DNA from: Acidovorax soli
GTDB taxonomy: Bacteria > Pseudomonadota > Gammaproteobacteria > Burkholderiales > Burkholderiaceae_C
DNA length: 64,000 nucleotides
Assembly (NCBI RefSeq): GCF_900107605.1
Contig: NZ_FNQJ01000002.1
Span: 186,001-250,000, forward strand
Direction of reading: 5' to 3'
The notes beneath the pieces were generated by a model. It was not told the DNA's origin. It saw only the letters and a list, made by a program, of their open reading frames with translations, and made no database searches. Positions 53,299 through 61,391 of the stretch are shown one piece after another; position 1 is the first letter of the stretch; every line of letters begins with the position of its first letter. A program made the translations under genes and the position numbers.

Positions 53299-55059
53299 AT
53301 GCACAGCCCCCACGACAAGAAGCCCCTGACCAACTTGTTGCAGCCTGCTACCGCCACGGAGGCAGCCACGGACACGGGCCGGCGCCGCTTCGTGCGCCAG
53401 ATGGCCTGGGGCGCCACGGCGCTCGGCACCTTGCCGCTGGCGGCCTGCGGTGGCGGCGACGACCCGGAAGTGCGCTTTGTCCACGGCGTGGCCAGCGGCG
53501 ACCCGCTGAGCGACCGCGTGATCCTGTGGACGCGCGTGACGCCGGCTGCGGGTGCCACAGCAGACATCCCCGTGCAATGGGAGCTGGCCAGCGATGCCGC
53601 CTTCACCACCGTGGTGGCCAAGGGACAGGCCACCGCCACCGCAGCCCGCGACTTCACCGTCAAGGTCGATGCCACCGGCCTGAAGCCCGCCACGGCCTAC
53701 CACTACCGTTTCACCGCCTACGCGGCCAGCTCCCCCTTGGGACGCACGCGCACCTTGCCCACGGGCAGTGTCGCGCAGGTCAGGCTGGCCGTGTTCTCGT
53801 GCGCCAACTATCCGGCAGGCTACTTCAATGTGTATGCCGAAGCCGCACGCCGCAGCGACCTGGACGCCACGGTGCACCTGGGCGACTACCTGTACGAATA
53901 CGCGCGCGGCGGCTATGCCTCGGCCAATGCCGAACAGCTGGGCCGCCTGGTACAGCCCGCAGGCGAAATCCTCTCGCTGGCAGACTACCGCGCGCGCCAC
54001 GCGCAGTACCGGACCGACCCCGACCTGCAGGCCCTGCACGCCGTGGCGCCCATGATCGCCATCTGGGACGACCATGAGATCGCCAATGACACCTGGGCCA
54101 ACGGCGCCGAAAACCACCAGAGCGCCACCGAAGGCAGCTTTGCCACACGCAAGGCCGCCGCCATGCAGGCCTACCACGAGTGGATGCCCACCCGCAACGC
54201 GCAGCCCGAGCTGATCTACCGCAGTTTTCAATTTGGCGACCTGGTGGCGCTGCACATGCTGGACACGCGCGCCATCGGACGCGAAGAGCAGCTCGACTAC
54301 AACAACTACATCACCGCCAGCGGCATCGATGCCGCTGGCTTTACCGCCGCCGTGGGCAACCCCGCGCGCCAGCTGATGGGCAGCACACAGACCCAATGGC
54401 TGCAGCAGCAGATGGCTGCCTCCAGCGCCACCTGGCAGGTGCTGGGCCAGCAGGTGCTGATGGGGCGCATGAACGTGCCCGCCCCCCTGCTGCTCCATTT
54501 CAACAACCCGGCCACGGGGGTGTCGCTGTCGCAATACTCGGCCCTCGTGGCCAAGGCCCAGACTGCGCCCGCCACGCTGACCCCCGCCGAGCAGGCCATC
54601 CTGGCCCAGCCCAGCATCCCCTACAACCTCGACGCCTGGGACGGCTACCAGGCCGCGCGCGAAACCGTGCTGGGCACGGCCCGCAGCCTGGGCAAGAACC
54701 TGGTGGTGCTGTCGGGCGACACGCACAACGCCTGGGCCAACGAACTGGCCGACATGAACGGCAACGCCGTGGGCGTGGAGTTCGCCACCTCGTCGGTGTC
54801 GTCGCCCGGCTTCGAGGAATACCTGCCCAAGGAAAACCCGGCCATGCTGGCGGGCGCCTTCCAGCAGTTGATCAAGACGCTGAAATACTGCGACACCGCG
54901 CGCCGCGGCTACATGCTGCTCACCGCCACGGCCACCGAGTGCCGTGCCGACTGGGTGTATGTGAACACCATCACCAGCCGCAACTACACCGCCAGCACCG
55001 ACAAGTCACTCAAGGTGCTGGCCGGCGCCAGCGGACGCGGGCACATCGTGGCGGCCTGA
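53299..55059 (+). CDS. phoD: PhoD-family alkaline phosphatase, Tat-exported
   Basis: A 586-residue PhoD phosphatase. The Tat motif RRRFVRQ (28-34) is followed by a hydrophobic core and LPLAAC, a possible lipobox with C50, so the mature enzyme may be a membrane-anchored lipoprotein. Catalytic segments are FVHGVASGDPLSDRVILWTRV, FSCANYPAGYFNVY, VHLGDYLYEY, IWDDHEIANDTW and VLSGDTHNAW, which bind the Fe/Ca centre. It releases phosphate from phosphodiesters and monoesters outside the cytosol. No Pho box was recognised. It shares a bidirectional terminator with purH. Confidence 0.92.
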   Translation: MHSPHDKKPLTNLLQPATATEAATDTGRRRFVRQMAWGATALGTLPLAACGGGDDPEVRFVHGVASGDPLSDRVILWTRVTPAAGATADIPVQWELASDAAFTTVVAKGQATATAARDFTVKVDATGLKPATAYHYRFTAYAASSPLGRTRTLPTGSVAQVRLAVFSCANYPAGYFNVYAEAARRSDLDATVHLGDYLYEYARGGYASANAEQLGRLVQPAGEILSLADYRARHAQYRTDPDLQALHAVAPMIAIWDDHEIANDTWANGAENHQSATEGSFATRKAAAMQAYHEWMPTRNAQPELIYRSFQFGDLVALHMLDTRAIGREEQLDYNNYITASGIDAAGFTAAVGNPARQLMGSTQTQWLQQQMAASSATWQVLGQQVLMGRMNVPAPLLLHFNNPATGVSLSQYSALVAKAQTAPATLTPAEQAILAQPSIPYNLDAWDGYQAARETVLGTARSLGKNLVVLSGDTHNAWANELADMNGNAVGVEFATSSVSSPGFEEYLPKENPAMLAGAFQQLIKTLKYCDTARRGYMLLTATATECRADWVYVNTITSRNYTASTDKSLKVLAGASGRGHIVAA

Positions 55060-55090
55060 CCGCCCCGCGCTCCGGGCAGGAACGCAGACA

Positions 55091-55120
55091 ACAAAAAAGC
55101 GGCCGAGGCCGCTTTTTTGT
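55091..55120. terminator. bidirectional terminator between phoD and purH
   Basis: A perfect 14-bp stem ACAAAAAAGCGGCC / GGCCGCTTTTTTGT with a GA loop. The T-run on each strand makes it an intrinsic terminator in both directions between two convergent genes. Confidence 0.93.
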
Positions 55121-55138
55121 TGCTCTGATCGAAACCGA

Positions 55139-56740
55139 TCAGTGGCGGAAGTGCCGCACGCCGCTGAACACCATGGCCACGCCGCGCTCGTTGGCGGCGT
55201 CAATCACCTCCTGGTCGCGCATGCTGCCGCCGGGCTGGATCACGCAGGTGGCGCCTGCATCGACCACCACATCCAGGCCGTCGCGGAAGGGGAAGAAGGC
55301 GTCGCTCGCCACGGCCGTGCCCTGCAGGGTCAGGCCGGCATGCTGGGCCTTAATGCTGGCGATGCGGGCCGAATCCAGGCGGCTCATCTGGCCGGCACCC
55401 ACGCCCATGGTCATGCCGCCCTTGCAGAAGACGATGGCGTTGCTCTTGACGTACTTGGCCACCTTCCACGCAAACAACAGGTCTTGCATTTCTTCGTTCG
55501 AGGGCTGCTTGGTGGTCACCACCTTCAGGTCGGCCAGGGCCAGCTCGTGGTTGTCGGCGGTCTGCAGCAGCAGGCCCGAACCGATGCGCTTGGCGTCCAT
55601 GGCGTTGCGGCCGCGTTCCCAGTCGGTTTGGCCACCATGGGCTGGCAGCGCGATTTTCATCAGGCGCACATTGGCCTTGGCCTTGAAGATTTCCAGCGCT
55701 TCCGCCGTGAAGTCGGGCGCCATCAGCACCTCGACAAACTGCTTGCTGACCTGGGCTGCGGCCGCGCCATCGACCACGCGGTTGAACGCGATGATGCCGC
55801 CAAAGGCGCTGGTGGGGTCGGTCTGGAAGGCCTTGCTGTAGGCGCTCAGGGCATCCAGGCCCACGGCCACGCCGCAGGGGTTGGCGTGCTTGACGATCAC
55901 GCAGGCGGCGGCCTCGAAGCTCTTGACGCATTCCCAGGCGGCATCGGCGTCGGCGATGTTGTTGTAGGAGAGCTCCTTGCCCTGCAGCTGCACGCCGGTG
56001 ACCAGCGAGCCGGGCGCGGGGTAGAGGTCGCGGTACAGCGCGGCCTGCTGGTGGCTGTTTTCGCCGTAGCGCAGGTCCTGCACCTTGGTGAAGATGCCAT
56101 TGCTCTGGCCGGGGAACTGGGTGCGGGCGGGCACGTAGGTTTCAGACAGCTTTTCGGCTTCGAACGCGACCGACGACAGGTAGTCGCTGATGGCGCCGTC
56201 GTACTGGGCGATGCGGTTGAACGCGGCCACCGACAGCGCAAAGCGCAGCTTGTCAGACAGCTTGCCGCCCGCCTTCAGTTCAGCCAGCACGGCCTCGTAC
56301 TGGTCCGCCGAGGTGATCACGCCCACGTCTTTCCAGTTCTTGGCGGCGCTGCGCACCATGGCGGGGCCCCCGATGTCGATGTTCTCGATGGCATCGGCCA
56401 GCGTGCAACCGGCCTTGGCCACCGTGGCTTCAAAGGGGTAGAGATTGACCACCAGCAGGTCGATGGTGTCGATACCGTGCTCCTTGAGAGCGGCCATGTG
56501 CTCGGGCAACTCGCGGCGGGCCAGCAGGCCGCCATGCACCTTGGGGTGCAGGGTCTTGACGCGGCCGTCGAGCATCTCGGGGAACTGGGTGACTTCGGCC
56601 ACCTCGGTCACGGGCAGGCCCTTGTCGGCCAGCAGTTTGGCGGTGCCGCCGGTGGACAAGAGCTTGATGCCGAGCGCGTGCAAGGCCTGGGCGAATTCGA
56701 CGATACCGGTCTTGTCGGAGACGGAGAGAAGTGCGTTCAT
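55139..56740 (-). CDS. purH: bifunctional AICAR formyltransferase / IMP cyclohydrolase
   Basis: A 533-residue two-domain purine enzyme. The MGS-like IMP cyclohydrolase domain starts [20 protein letters not shown] and contains [17 protein letters not shown] and [13 protein letters not shown]. The AICAR transformylase domain includes [26 protein letters not shown] and [18 protein letters not shown]. It carries out the last two steps to IMP. The chosen ATG is the family start; an in-frame ATG 12 codons upstream adds nothing recognisable. It follows fis on the same strand with a repeat copy in the 95-bp gap. Confidence 0.97.
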   Translation of the reverse strand: MNALLSVSDKTGIVEFAQALHALGIKLLSTGGTAKLLADKGLPVTEVAEVTQFPEMLDGRVKTLHPKVHGGLLARRELPEHMAALKEHGIDTIDLLVVNLYPFEATVAKAGCTLADAIENIDIGGPAMVRSAAKNWKDVGVITSADQYEAVLAELKAGGKLSDKLRFALSVAAFNRIAQYDGAISDYLSSVAFEAEKLSETYVPARTQFPGQSNGIFTKVQDLRYGENSHQQAALYRDLYPAPGSLVTGVQLQGKELSYNNIADADAAWECVKSFEAAACVIVKHANPCGVAVGLDALSAYSKAFQTDPTSAFGGIIAFNRVVDGAAAAQVSKQFVEVLMAPDFTAEALEIFKAKANVRLMKIALPAHGGQTDWERGRNAMDAKRIGSGLLLQTADNHELALADLKVVTTKQPSNEEMQDLLFAWKVAKYVKSNAIVFCKGGMTMGVGAGQMSRLDSARIASIKAQHAGLTLQGTAVASDAFFPFRDGLDVVVDAGATCVIQPGGSMRDQEVIDAANERGVAMVFSGVRHFRH

Positions 56741-56791
56741 GGTGTGGATGGATAGAGTTTGAATAAAAACAGGCACTGGCGCTTACTCAAC

Positions 56792-56824
56792 AAGCGCCAG
56801 AAGCTATAAATTAAATAGCAAATG
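56792..56824 (+). repeat. AAGCGC/AGCTAT intergenic repeat, copy i
   Basis: AAGCGCCAGAAGCTATAA followed by ATTAAATAGCAAATG. The upstream CTGGCGCTT (56776-56784) pairs with AAGCGCCAG (56792-56800) as a 9-bp hairpin, and GCTAT/ATAGC forms a second one. This is the clearest two-hairpin member. It lies between fis and purH and should be cotranscribed with them if the operon is continuous. Confidence 0.75.
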
Positions 56825-56835
56825 ACACCCTGGCA

Positions 56836-57069
56836 TCAGAGCATCTTGTGCTCGACCAGCTTCTTGCGCAGGGTGTTGCGGTTCAGGCCCAGCCATTCGG
56901 CGGCCCGCGACTGGTTGTTGTCGGCCTGGAGCATCACCACCTCCAGCAGCGGGCGCTCGACCAGGCGAACCACCATGTCGTACATGCCATCGGGCGTCTC
57001 GCCGCCCAGGTCGCGAAAGTAGCCTTGCAGGCTTTCGCGCACGGATTCTTCAATGTTTTTCTTGCTCAT
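56836..57069 (-). CDS. fis: Fis family nucleoid protein
   Basis: A 77-residue Fis-like DNA-binding protein. The helix-turn-helix NNQSRAAEWLGLNRNTLRKKL fills the C-terminus and is strongly conserved; the N-terminal part ESLQGYFRDLGGETPDGMYDMVVRLVERPLLEVVM matches beta-class Fis proteins, which are shorter than the Escherichia coli protein. The start MSKKNIEESV overlaps the dusB stop as ATGA. dusB-fis is the classical gene order. Confidence 0.95.
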   Translation of the reverse strand: MSKKNIEESVRESLQGYFRDLGGETPDGMYDMVVRLVERPLLEVVMLQADNNQSRAAEWLGLNRNTLRKKLVEHKML

Positions 57070-58112
57070 GCAGCCATTCCCTCTTGTTCTTGTGTATTCG
57101 CATCCACATCGGTGGCAGCCGGCAGCCGGTCCATCTGTTGCGCCAGGGCATCCAGGTAGTCGGCCACCGCCTGCCACTGCGTGGTGCAGTCTTCTATCGT
57201 ATTGATGTGCTGCCGCAAGGCCTCGCCGCCCGGCAGCGCGCGCAGGTACCAGGCAATGTGCTTGCGCGCGCTGCGCACACCGGTCAGTTCGCCATACAGG
57301 CGGTAGTGGTCCTGCAGGTGCTCCAGCAGCAGGCGCCGCAGCTCGGCCACCAGCGGCGGTGCCAGGTGCTCGCCCGTGGCCAGGAAGTGGCCCACCTCGC
57401 GGAAGATCCAGGGCCGGCCTTGCGCTGCGCGGCCGATCATGAGGGCGTCAGCCCCGGTGGCGGCCAGCACGGCGCGGGCCTTTTCCGGCGTGGTGATGTC
57501 GCCGTTGGCCACCACGGGCACGCGCACGGCGGCCTTCACTGCGGCAATGGTGTCGTATTCGGCCTGGCCCTTGTAACCCTGCTCGCGCGTGCGGCCGTGC
57601 ACGGTGAGCATCTGGATGCCCACCTTTTCAAACTGCCGCGCCAATGCCACGGCGTTCTTGTGCTGCTGGCACCAGCCAGTGCGCATCTTGAGCGTGACGG
57701 GCACGTTGCGCGGGGCGCAGGCCTCCACCACGGCGGCGGCGATTTCCACGGCCAGCGCCTCGTCCTGCATCAGCGCCGAGCCCGCCCATTTGTTGCACAC
57801 CTTCTTGGCCGGGCAGCCCATGTTGATGTCGATGATCTGCGCGCCCCGGTCCACGTTGTAGAGCGCGGCCTCGGCCATCATCTGCGCCTCGGTGCCGGCA
57901 ATCTGCACGGCAATCGGCCCGGGCTCGCCTTCATGGTTGGCCCGGCGCGAGGTCTTGAGGCTGTTCCACAGGTCCTTGCGCGAGGTCACCATCTCGCTCA
58001 CCGCGTAGCCCGCGCCGAGCTGCTTGCACAGCTGGCGAAACGGCCGGTCCGTGACGCCCGCCATGGGGGCGACGAACAAACGGTTCGCCAAAGGGATGTG
58101 GCCGATCTGCAT
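57066..58112 (-). CDS. dusB: tRNA-dihydrouridine synthase B
   Basis: A 348-residue FMN-dependent dihydrouridine synthase. LFVAPMAGVTDRPFRQLC begins the TIM barrel; the catalytic cysteine is C100 in NMGCPAKKVCNKWAGS; LKMRTGW, TVHGRTREQGYKG and NGDITTPEKA line the FMN site. It reduces specific uridines in the tRNA D-loop. It is first in the dusB-fis unit, coupled by a 4-bp overlap. Normal length. Confidence 0.95.
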   Translation of the reverse strand: MQIGHIPLANRLFVAPMAGVTDRPFRQLCKQLGAGYAVSEMVTSRKDLWNSLKTSRRANHEGEPGPIAVQIAGTEAQMMAEAALYNVDRGAQIIDINMGCPAKKVCNKWAGSALMQDEALAVEIAAAVVEACAPRNVPVTLKMRTGWCQQHKNAVALARQFEKVGIQMLTVHGRTREQGYKGQAEYDTIAAVKAAVRVPVVANGDITTPEKARAVLAATGADALMIGRAAQGRPWIFREVGHFLATGEHLAPPLVAELRRLLLEHLQDHYRLYGELTGVRSARKHIAWYLRALPGGEALRQHINTIEDCTTQWQAVADYLDALAQQMDRLPAATDVDANTQEQEGMAA

Positions 58113-58267
58113 GAAGGGGAAGGAATGGGCGTGCAGCGGATGCTGAAAAAGGAGGCAGCATTGTAGCTGCTCAAATTTTCAGCAAACGAAATGCACGCCC
58201 CCGCCAGATAGTGGAAATCAATGGCCGGTGCCGCCCTCCATCCGCGCCTTCTGGCGCCAGCGGACTC

Positions 58268-58538
58268 AGAGCCTGTTCACGATCTCGCAGGGGATCGCGT
58301 TGGAGCGCAATCGGGATGAGTGGATGCTTCGGGTGCGCCGCATGGGCTCGTGCCCATGCAAGCGGCCGGGGCGGCCTTGTCGCCCGATTTCGCTCCAACC
58401 CATCGGGCAGTGGTCTTCGCGGGCGGTCTGCGGCGTTGCGGCGCTTGTGGATAGCCGGGCTATCCACTGCACACCGCGCCTTGCATCCCATCCCGCAAAG
58501 ACCGCTGCGCGACCCCTGGGAGATCGTGAACAGGCTCT
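58268..58538 (+). mobile_element. 271-bp MITE-like element, copy 2
   Basis: Same length and orientation as the copy at 3531, differing at two positions: C for T in GTGGTCTTcGCGGGC and C for G in CCCATCcCGCAAAG. The 19-bp ends are intact (58268-58286 and 58520-58538). Taking the element as AGCCTG...CAGGCT (58270-58536), both sides carry CTCAG (58265-58269 and 58537-58541), a clean 5-bp target-site duplication. It is inserted between dusB and a lipoprotein gene; the lipoprotein stop codon TGA (58540-58538) lies in the right-hand duplication, so the coding sequence ends at the insertion edge. No transposase is encoded. Confidence 0.82.
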
Positions 58539-59089
58539 CAGCGCGCGGCCAGGTCCACCTCGGCCACGGCCGACGGCGCCGCTTTCCGGGCATAACGCCA
58601 CCAGGCGTCCGGCAGATTGTCGAGCTGGTGGCGCGCCATGAGCGCACGCAGCCACTGGCGGTTGTGCTGCACGTCGGGTGAAAAATCTGCACTGTGGCTA
58701 GCGGCCGCTGCGCCGCCGACGCCGGCAGCAGTGCCCATGTCCACCGCTTCGCCCTCGGCCAGCGGGCCGCGCACCACCTTGCTGGCCAGCAGGCCGTTCG
58801 CCACCTCCACCCGAACGGCCAGCGCGCCTTGCGACGCCTGGCATACGGTCTTCAGCACCAGCCCCTGGGCCTGCAACTCGCTGCGTGCACTGGCCACGGC
58901 GGCCCGCAGGCGCTCGTCCCCCGCGCAGCCCTCCTCCGCGGCGTTCCAGGCCATATGCGCCGGAGGCGGCGTCTGCCCAGACGCCGCGGACTGCGGGCTC
59001 TGCACACAGGCCGCCAGTGAGATGCCAGCGGCCAGTGACAGCCAGTACGTACGGCAGGGAAATCGGGGCGTCGTGGGGGTGATATGCAT
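58538..59089 (-). CDS. putative lipoprotein of unknown function
   Basis: A 183-residue protein with a lipoprotein signal: hydrophobic YWLSLAAGISLAAC with lipobox LAAC (C28). The mature part has EEGCAGDERLRAAVASARSELQ and a SLASK-like VANGLLASKVVRG segment; I recognise no family. GGAAGG upstream supports this start over an ATG eight codons earlier. The 3' end abuts the 271-bp element: the stop TGA is inside the CTGAG target duplication, so either the gene naturally ended there or the insertion trimmed a longer tail. Confidence 0.7.
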   Translation of the reverse strand: MHITPTTPRFPCRTYWLSLAAGISLAACVQSPQSAASGQTPPPAHMAWNAAEEGCAGDERLRAAVASARSELQAQGLVLKTVCQASQGALAVRVEVANGLLASKVVRGPLAEGEAVDMGTAAGVGGAAAASHSADFSPDVQHNRQWLRALMARHQLDNLPDAWWRYARKAAPSAVAEVDLAAR

Positions 59090-59237
59090 CGCAAGCCTTC
59101 CGGTGATTGCCAAGGGCGGGAGTCAGCCCACGATACAAACCCTGGCGCACCCGCGCCGTGGCCCAACAGCGCAGCGCCTTGTAGGACGGAATCCCCAGGG
59201 CCTGCGGCGCGCGCAATGCCGCCCTACACTTGCCCTC

Positions 59238-59774
59238 ATGGAAATCTGGATGCACCAGTTGCTGCAATGGCTGGCTCTGCCGCAGTTCGGGCTGGGCACG
59301 GTGTTTGTCGTCTCGTTCGTTTCGGCCACGCTGCTGCCCATGGGCTCGGAGCCCGCGGTGTTCGGCCTGATCAAGCTCAACCCCGACCTGTACTGGCCCG
59401 CCATCGCCGTGGCCACGCTGGGCAATACCCTGGGCGGCGGCGTGAGCTGGTGGATGGGCCTGGGCGCGCACCGTGCCTGGGATGCGGCGCGGCGCCACCG
59501 GCGCGCCGGCCAGCCCCCCAGCGCCGACTCCCAACCGGCGCGCGCACTCAGCCGCACCGAGCGCCGCGCGCGCATCTGGCTGCGCAAATGGGGGGCCAAG
59601 ACCTGCCTGCTGAGCTGGCTGCCCGTGGTGGGCGACCCGCTGTGCGCCGTGGCGGGCTGGCTCAAGCTGCCGTTCTGGCCCTGCCTGGCCTACATGGCAG
59701 TGGGCAAATTCTTTCGCTACCTGGTCATGACCAGCGTGCTGCTGTATTTCATGCCGGGCCACCTGGCGTTCTAG
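59238..59774 (+). CDS. YqaA-like (DedA-related, SNARE-associated fold) membrane protein
   Basis: A 178-residue membrane protein with about four hydrophobic segments. FVVSFVSATLLPMGSEPAVFGLIKLNP and ATLGNTLGGGVSWWMGLGA correspond to the YqaA N-terminal half, and LRKWGAKTCLLSWLPVVGDPLCAVAGWLKLPFWPCLAYMAVGKFFRYL to the conserved C-terminal half. Such proteins are small relatives of DedA lipid scramblases; function unknown. A polar insertion (HRRAGQPPSADSQPARALS) sits between the halves. It overlaps the convergent kinase-fusion gene by 26 bp. Confidence 0.88.
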   Translation: MEIWMHQLLQWLALPQFGLGTVFVVSFVSATLLPMGSEPAVFGLIKLNPDLYWPAIAVATLGNTLGGGVSWWMGLGAHRAWDAARRHRRAGQPPSADSQPARALSRTERRARIWLRKWGAKTCLLSWLPVVGDPLCAVAGWLKLPFWPCLAYMAVGKFFRYLVMTSVLLYFMPGHLAF

Positions 59775-61377
59775 CGCCCGCGCAGGCACCAGCGGGCGGC
59801 AGCAGCGCATTCCAGTCCACCGGCCGGGTGGTGTCCACATGCACCGCGATCGCTTCCTCGGCGGGGGAAAGCGGCTGGGCTGCCGCCCATTGCGCCTCCA
59901 GCACCTGCACCGAGGCCTCGGAGGCGTCGCCCCCCGTCTGCTGGCGGCGGCGCACCCGCTCGCGCAGCACCGCGAGGGGCGCCTCGAACGCGAGGATGCG
60001 GCAGGGCACCTGCGCCTGCCGCGCCAGGGCCATGAAGCGCTGGCGCATCGCGGGGTTCAGGAAGGTGGCGTCCACCAGCACCGTGTGGCCCGCATCCAGT
60101 GCCCAGCGGGCCGCCTGCGCCAGGGCCTCGTGGGTGCGCCGCGAGGCCTCGGCCGTGTAGATACCGCCCGGCACCGCCGCGCTCGATGCCTGTGGCGCCA
60201 GGCCGAACAGGCGCTTGCGTTCCACATCGGCGCGCACGCGCACCACGCCGCGCTCGGCGATGAGGGCTTGCGACTGCGTGCTCTTGCCCGCACCCGAAAA
60301 ACCATGCGCCAGCCACAGCTCGGGCGCCAGGGGCTGGACGAAACGCTGCGCCAGCGCCAGATAGCGCTGCACCTCGCGCAGGCTGGCGGCACGCGCCTCA
60401 CCCTGCGCCTGCGCCAGCCGCAGGCCCGCCACGCGGGCGCGCACCAGGGCACGGTACACGCGGTAGTACGGCAGCACCGGCAGGCCGGCATAGTCGCCCG
60501 TGTGCTCCAGCCAGGCATTCAGAAAGCGCCAGGCCAGGTCGGCGCGGCCGCGCGCCTCCAGGTCCATGGCCAGGAAAGCGATGTCGGCCACGCAGTCGAT
60601 CCAGCGCAGCGCCGGGTTGAACTCGATCGCGTCAAACAGCTGCGGCTGTCCGTCGATCAGCACCAGGTTGGCCAGGTGCAGGTCGCCATGGCATTCGCGC
60701 ACCCGCCCGGCCTGCAGGCGCTGCGCAAACACTGGCTCCAGCGCGGCGCCCTGTGCGGCACACCACTGCGCCACCTGCGCCAGCGCGAGGACCAGGTCGG
60801 GCACCCACTGCGCCACCTGCGGCTGCAGCGCCGCCAGGCAGTCGTGCACCGGCGCGGTAACCGCCCGGGCCGTGCCCCAGCCCTGCTGCGGCAGGGCCAC
60901 GGCTGCACTGGCGTGGAATTGCGCCACCTGCTGCGCCAGGGCGTCGATATGGGCAGGCAGCAGGCGCTGCTGCTCCAGCAGGTGGCTCAGCAGCGCCTCC
61001 TGCGCAAAGCGGCGCATGCGCACGGCGGGTTCGGCATCGGCCGGGGCTGCTTCGGCGGGGTGCAACCGCAGGCTGCCTGCGGCACCACTCAGCGCCACCA
61101 GGCCCAGGTACAGGGCGGGCGCGGTGCGGCGGTTGATGCGCAGCTCTTCCTCGCAGGCGGCGCGCCGTAGCGCAGGGGTGCTGAAGTCCAGGAAATCCAG
61201 CTTCAGGGGCTTCTTGAACTTGTAGACAAAGCCGCCCGCCAGCAGCAGCCAGGAGATATGGGTTTCGATCCACTCCACGGTACCGGTGGGGTGGCCAAAA
61301 GCCTCGGGGCTGCGCTGCAATTGGCGCAGGCGCTGCTCGGCGGCGGCATAGGCTTTCACAAGGGATTCAGGGTACAT
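59749..61377 (-). CDS. aminoglycoside-phosphotransferase-like / P-loop kinase fusion protein
   Basis: A 542-residue two-domain protein. The N-terminal half is APH-like: VYKFKKPLKLDFLDFS gives the nucleotide lysine region, ECHGDLHLANLVL near 229 the catalytic loop (HGDxxxxN) and FDAIEFNP the metal-binding segment. The C-terminal half (from about 360) is a P-loop kinase with GFSGAGKST (near 364) and DATFLNPAMRQRF. Proteins of this kind are usually labelled bifunctional aminoglycoside phosphotransferase/ATP-binding protein; the true substrate is unknown and resistance is not implied. It starts 14 bp after the end of the HlyD adaptor gene. Confidence 0.88.
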   Translation of the reverse strand: MYPESLVKAYAAAEQRLRQLQRSPEAFGHPTGTVEWIETHISWLLLAGGFVYKFKKPLKLDFLDFSTPALRRAACEEELRINRRTAPALYLGLVALSGAAGSLRLHPAEAAPADAEPAVRMRRFAQEALLSHLLEQQRLLPAHIDALAQQVAQFHASAAVALPQQGWGTARAVTAPVHDCLAALQPQVAQWVPDLVLALAQVAQWCAAQGAALEPVFAQRLQAGRVRECHGDLHLANLVLIDGQPQLFDAIEFNPALRWIDCVADIAFLAMDLEARGRADLAWRFLNAWLEHTGDYAGLPVLPYYRVYRALVRARVAGLRLAQAQGEARAASLREVQRYLALAQRFVQPLAPELWLAHGFSGAGKSTQSQALIAERGVVRVRADVERKRLFGLAPQASSAAVPGGIYTAEASRRTHEALAQAARWALDAGHTVLVDATFLNPAMRQRFMALARQAQVPCRILAFEAPLAVLRERVRRRQQTGGDASEASVQVLEAQWAAAQPLSPAEEAIAVHVDTTRPVDWNALLPPAGACAGARTPGGPA

Positions 61378-61391
61378 GGGCCCACCCTTCG

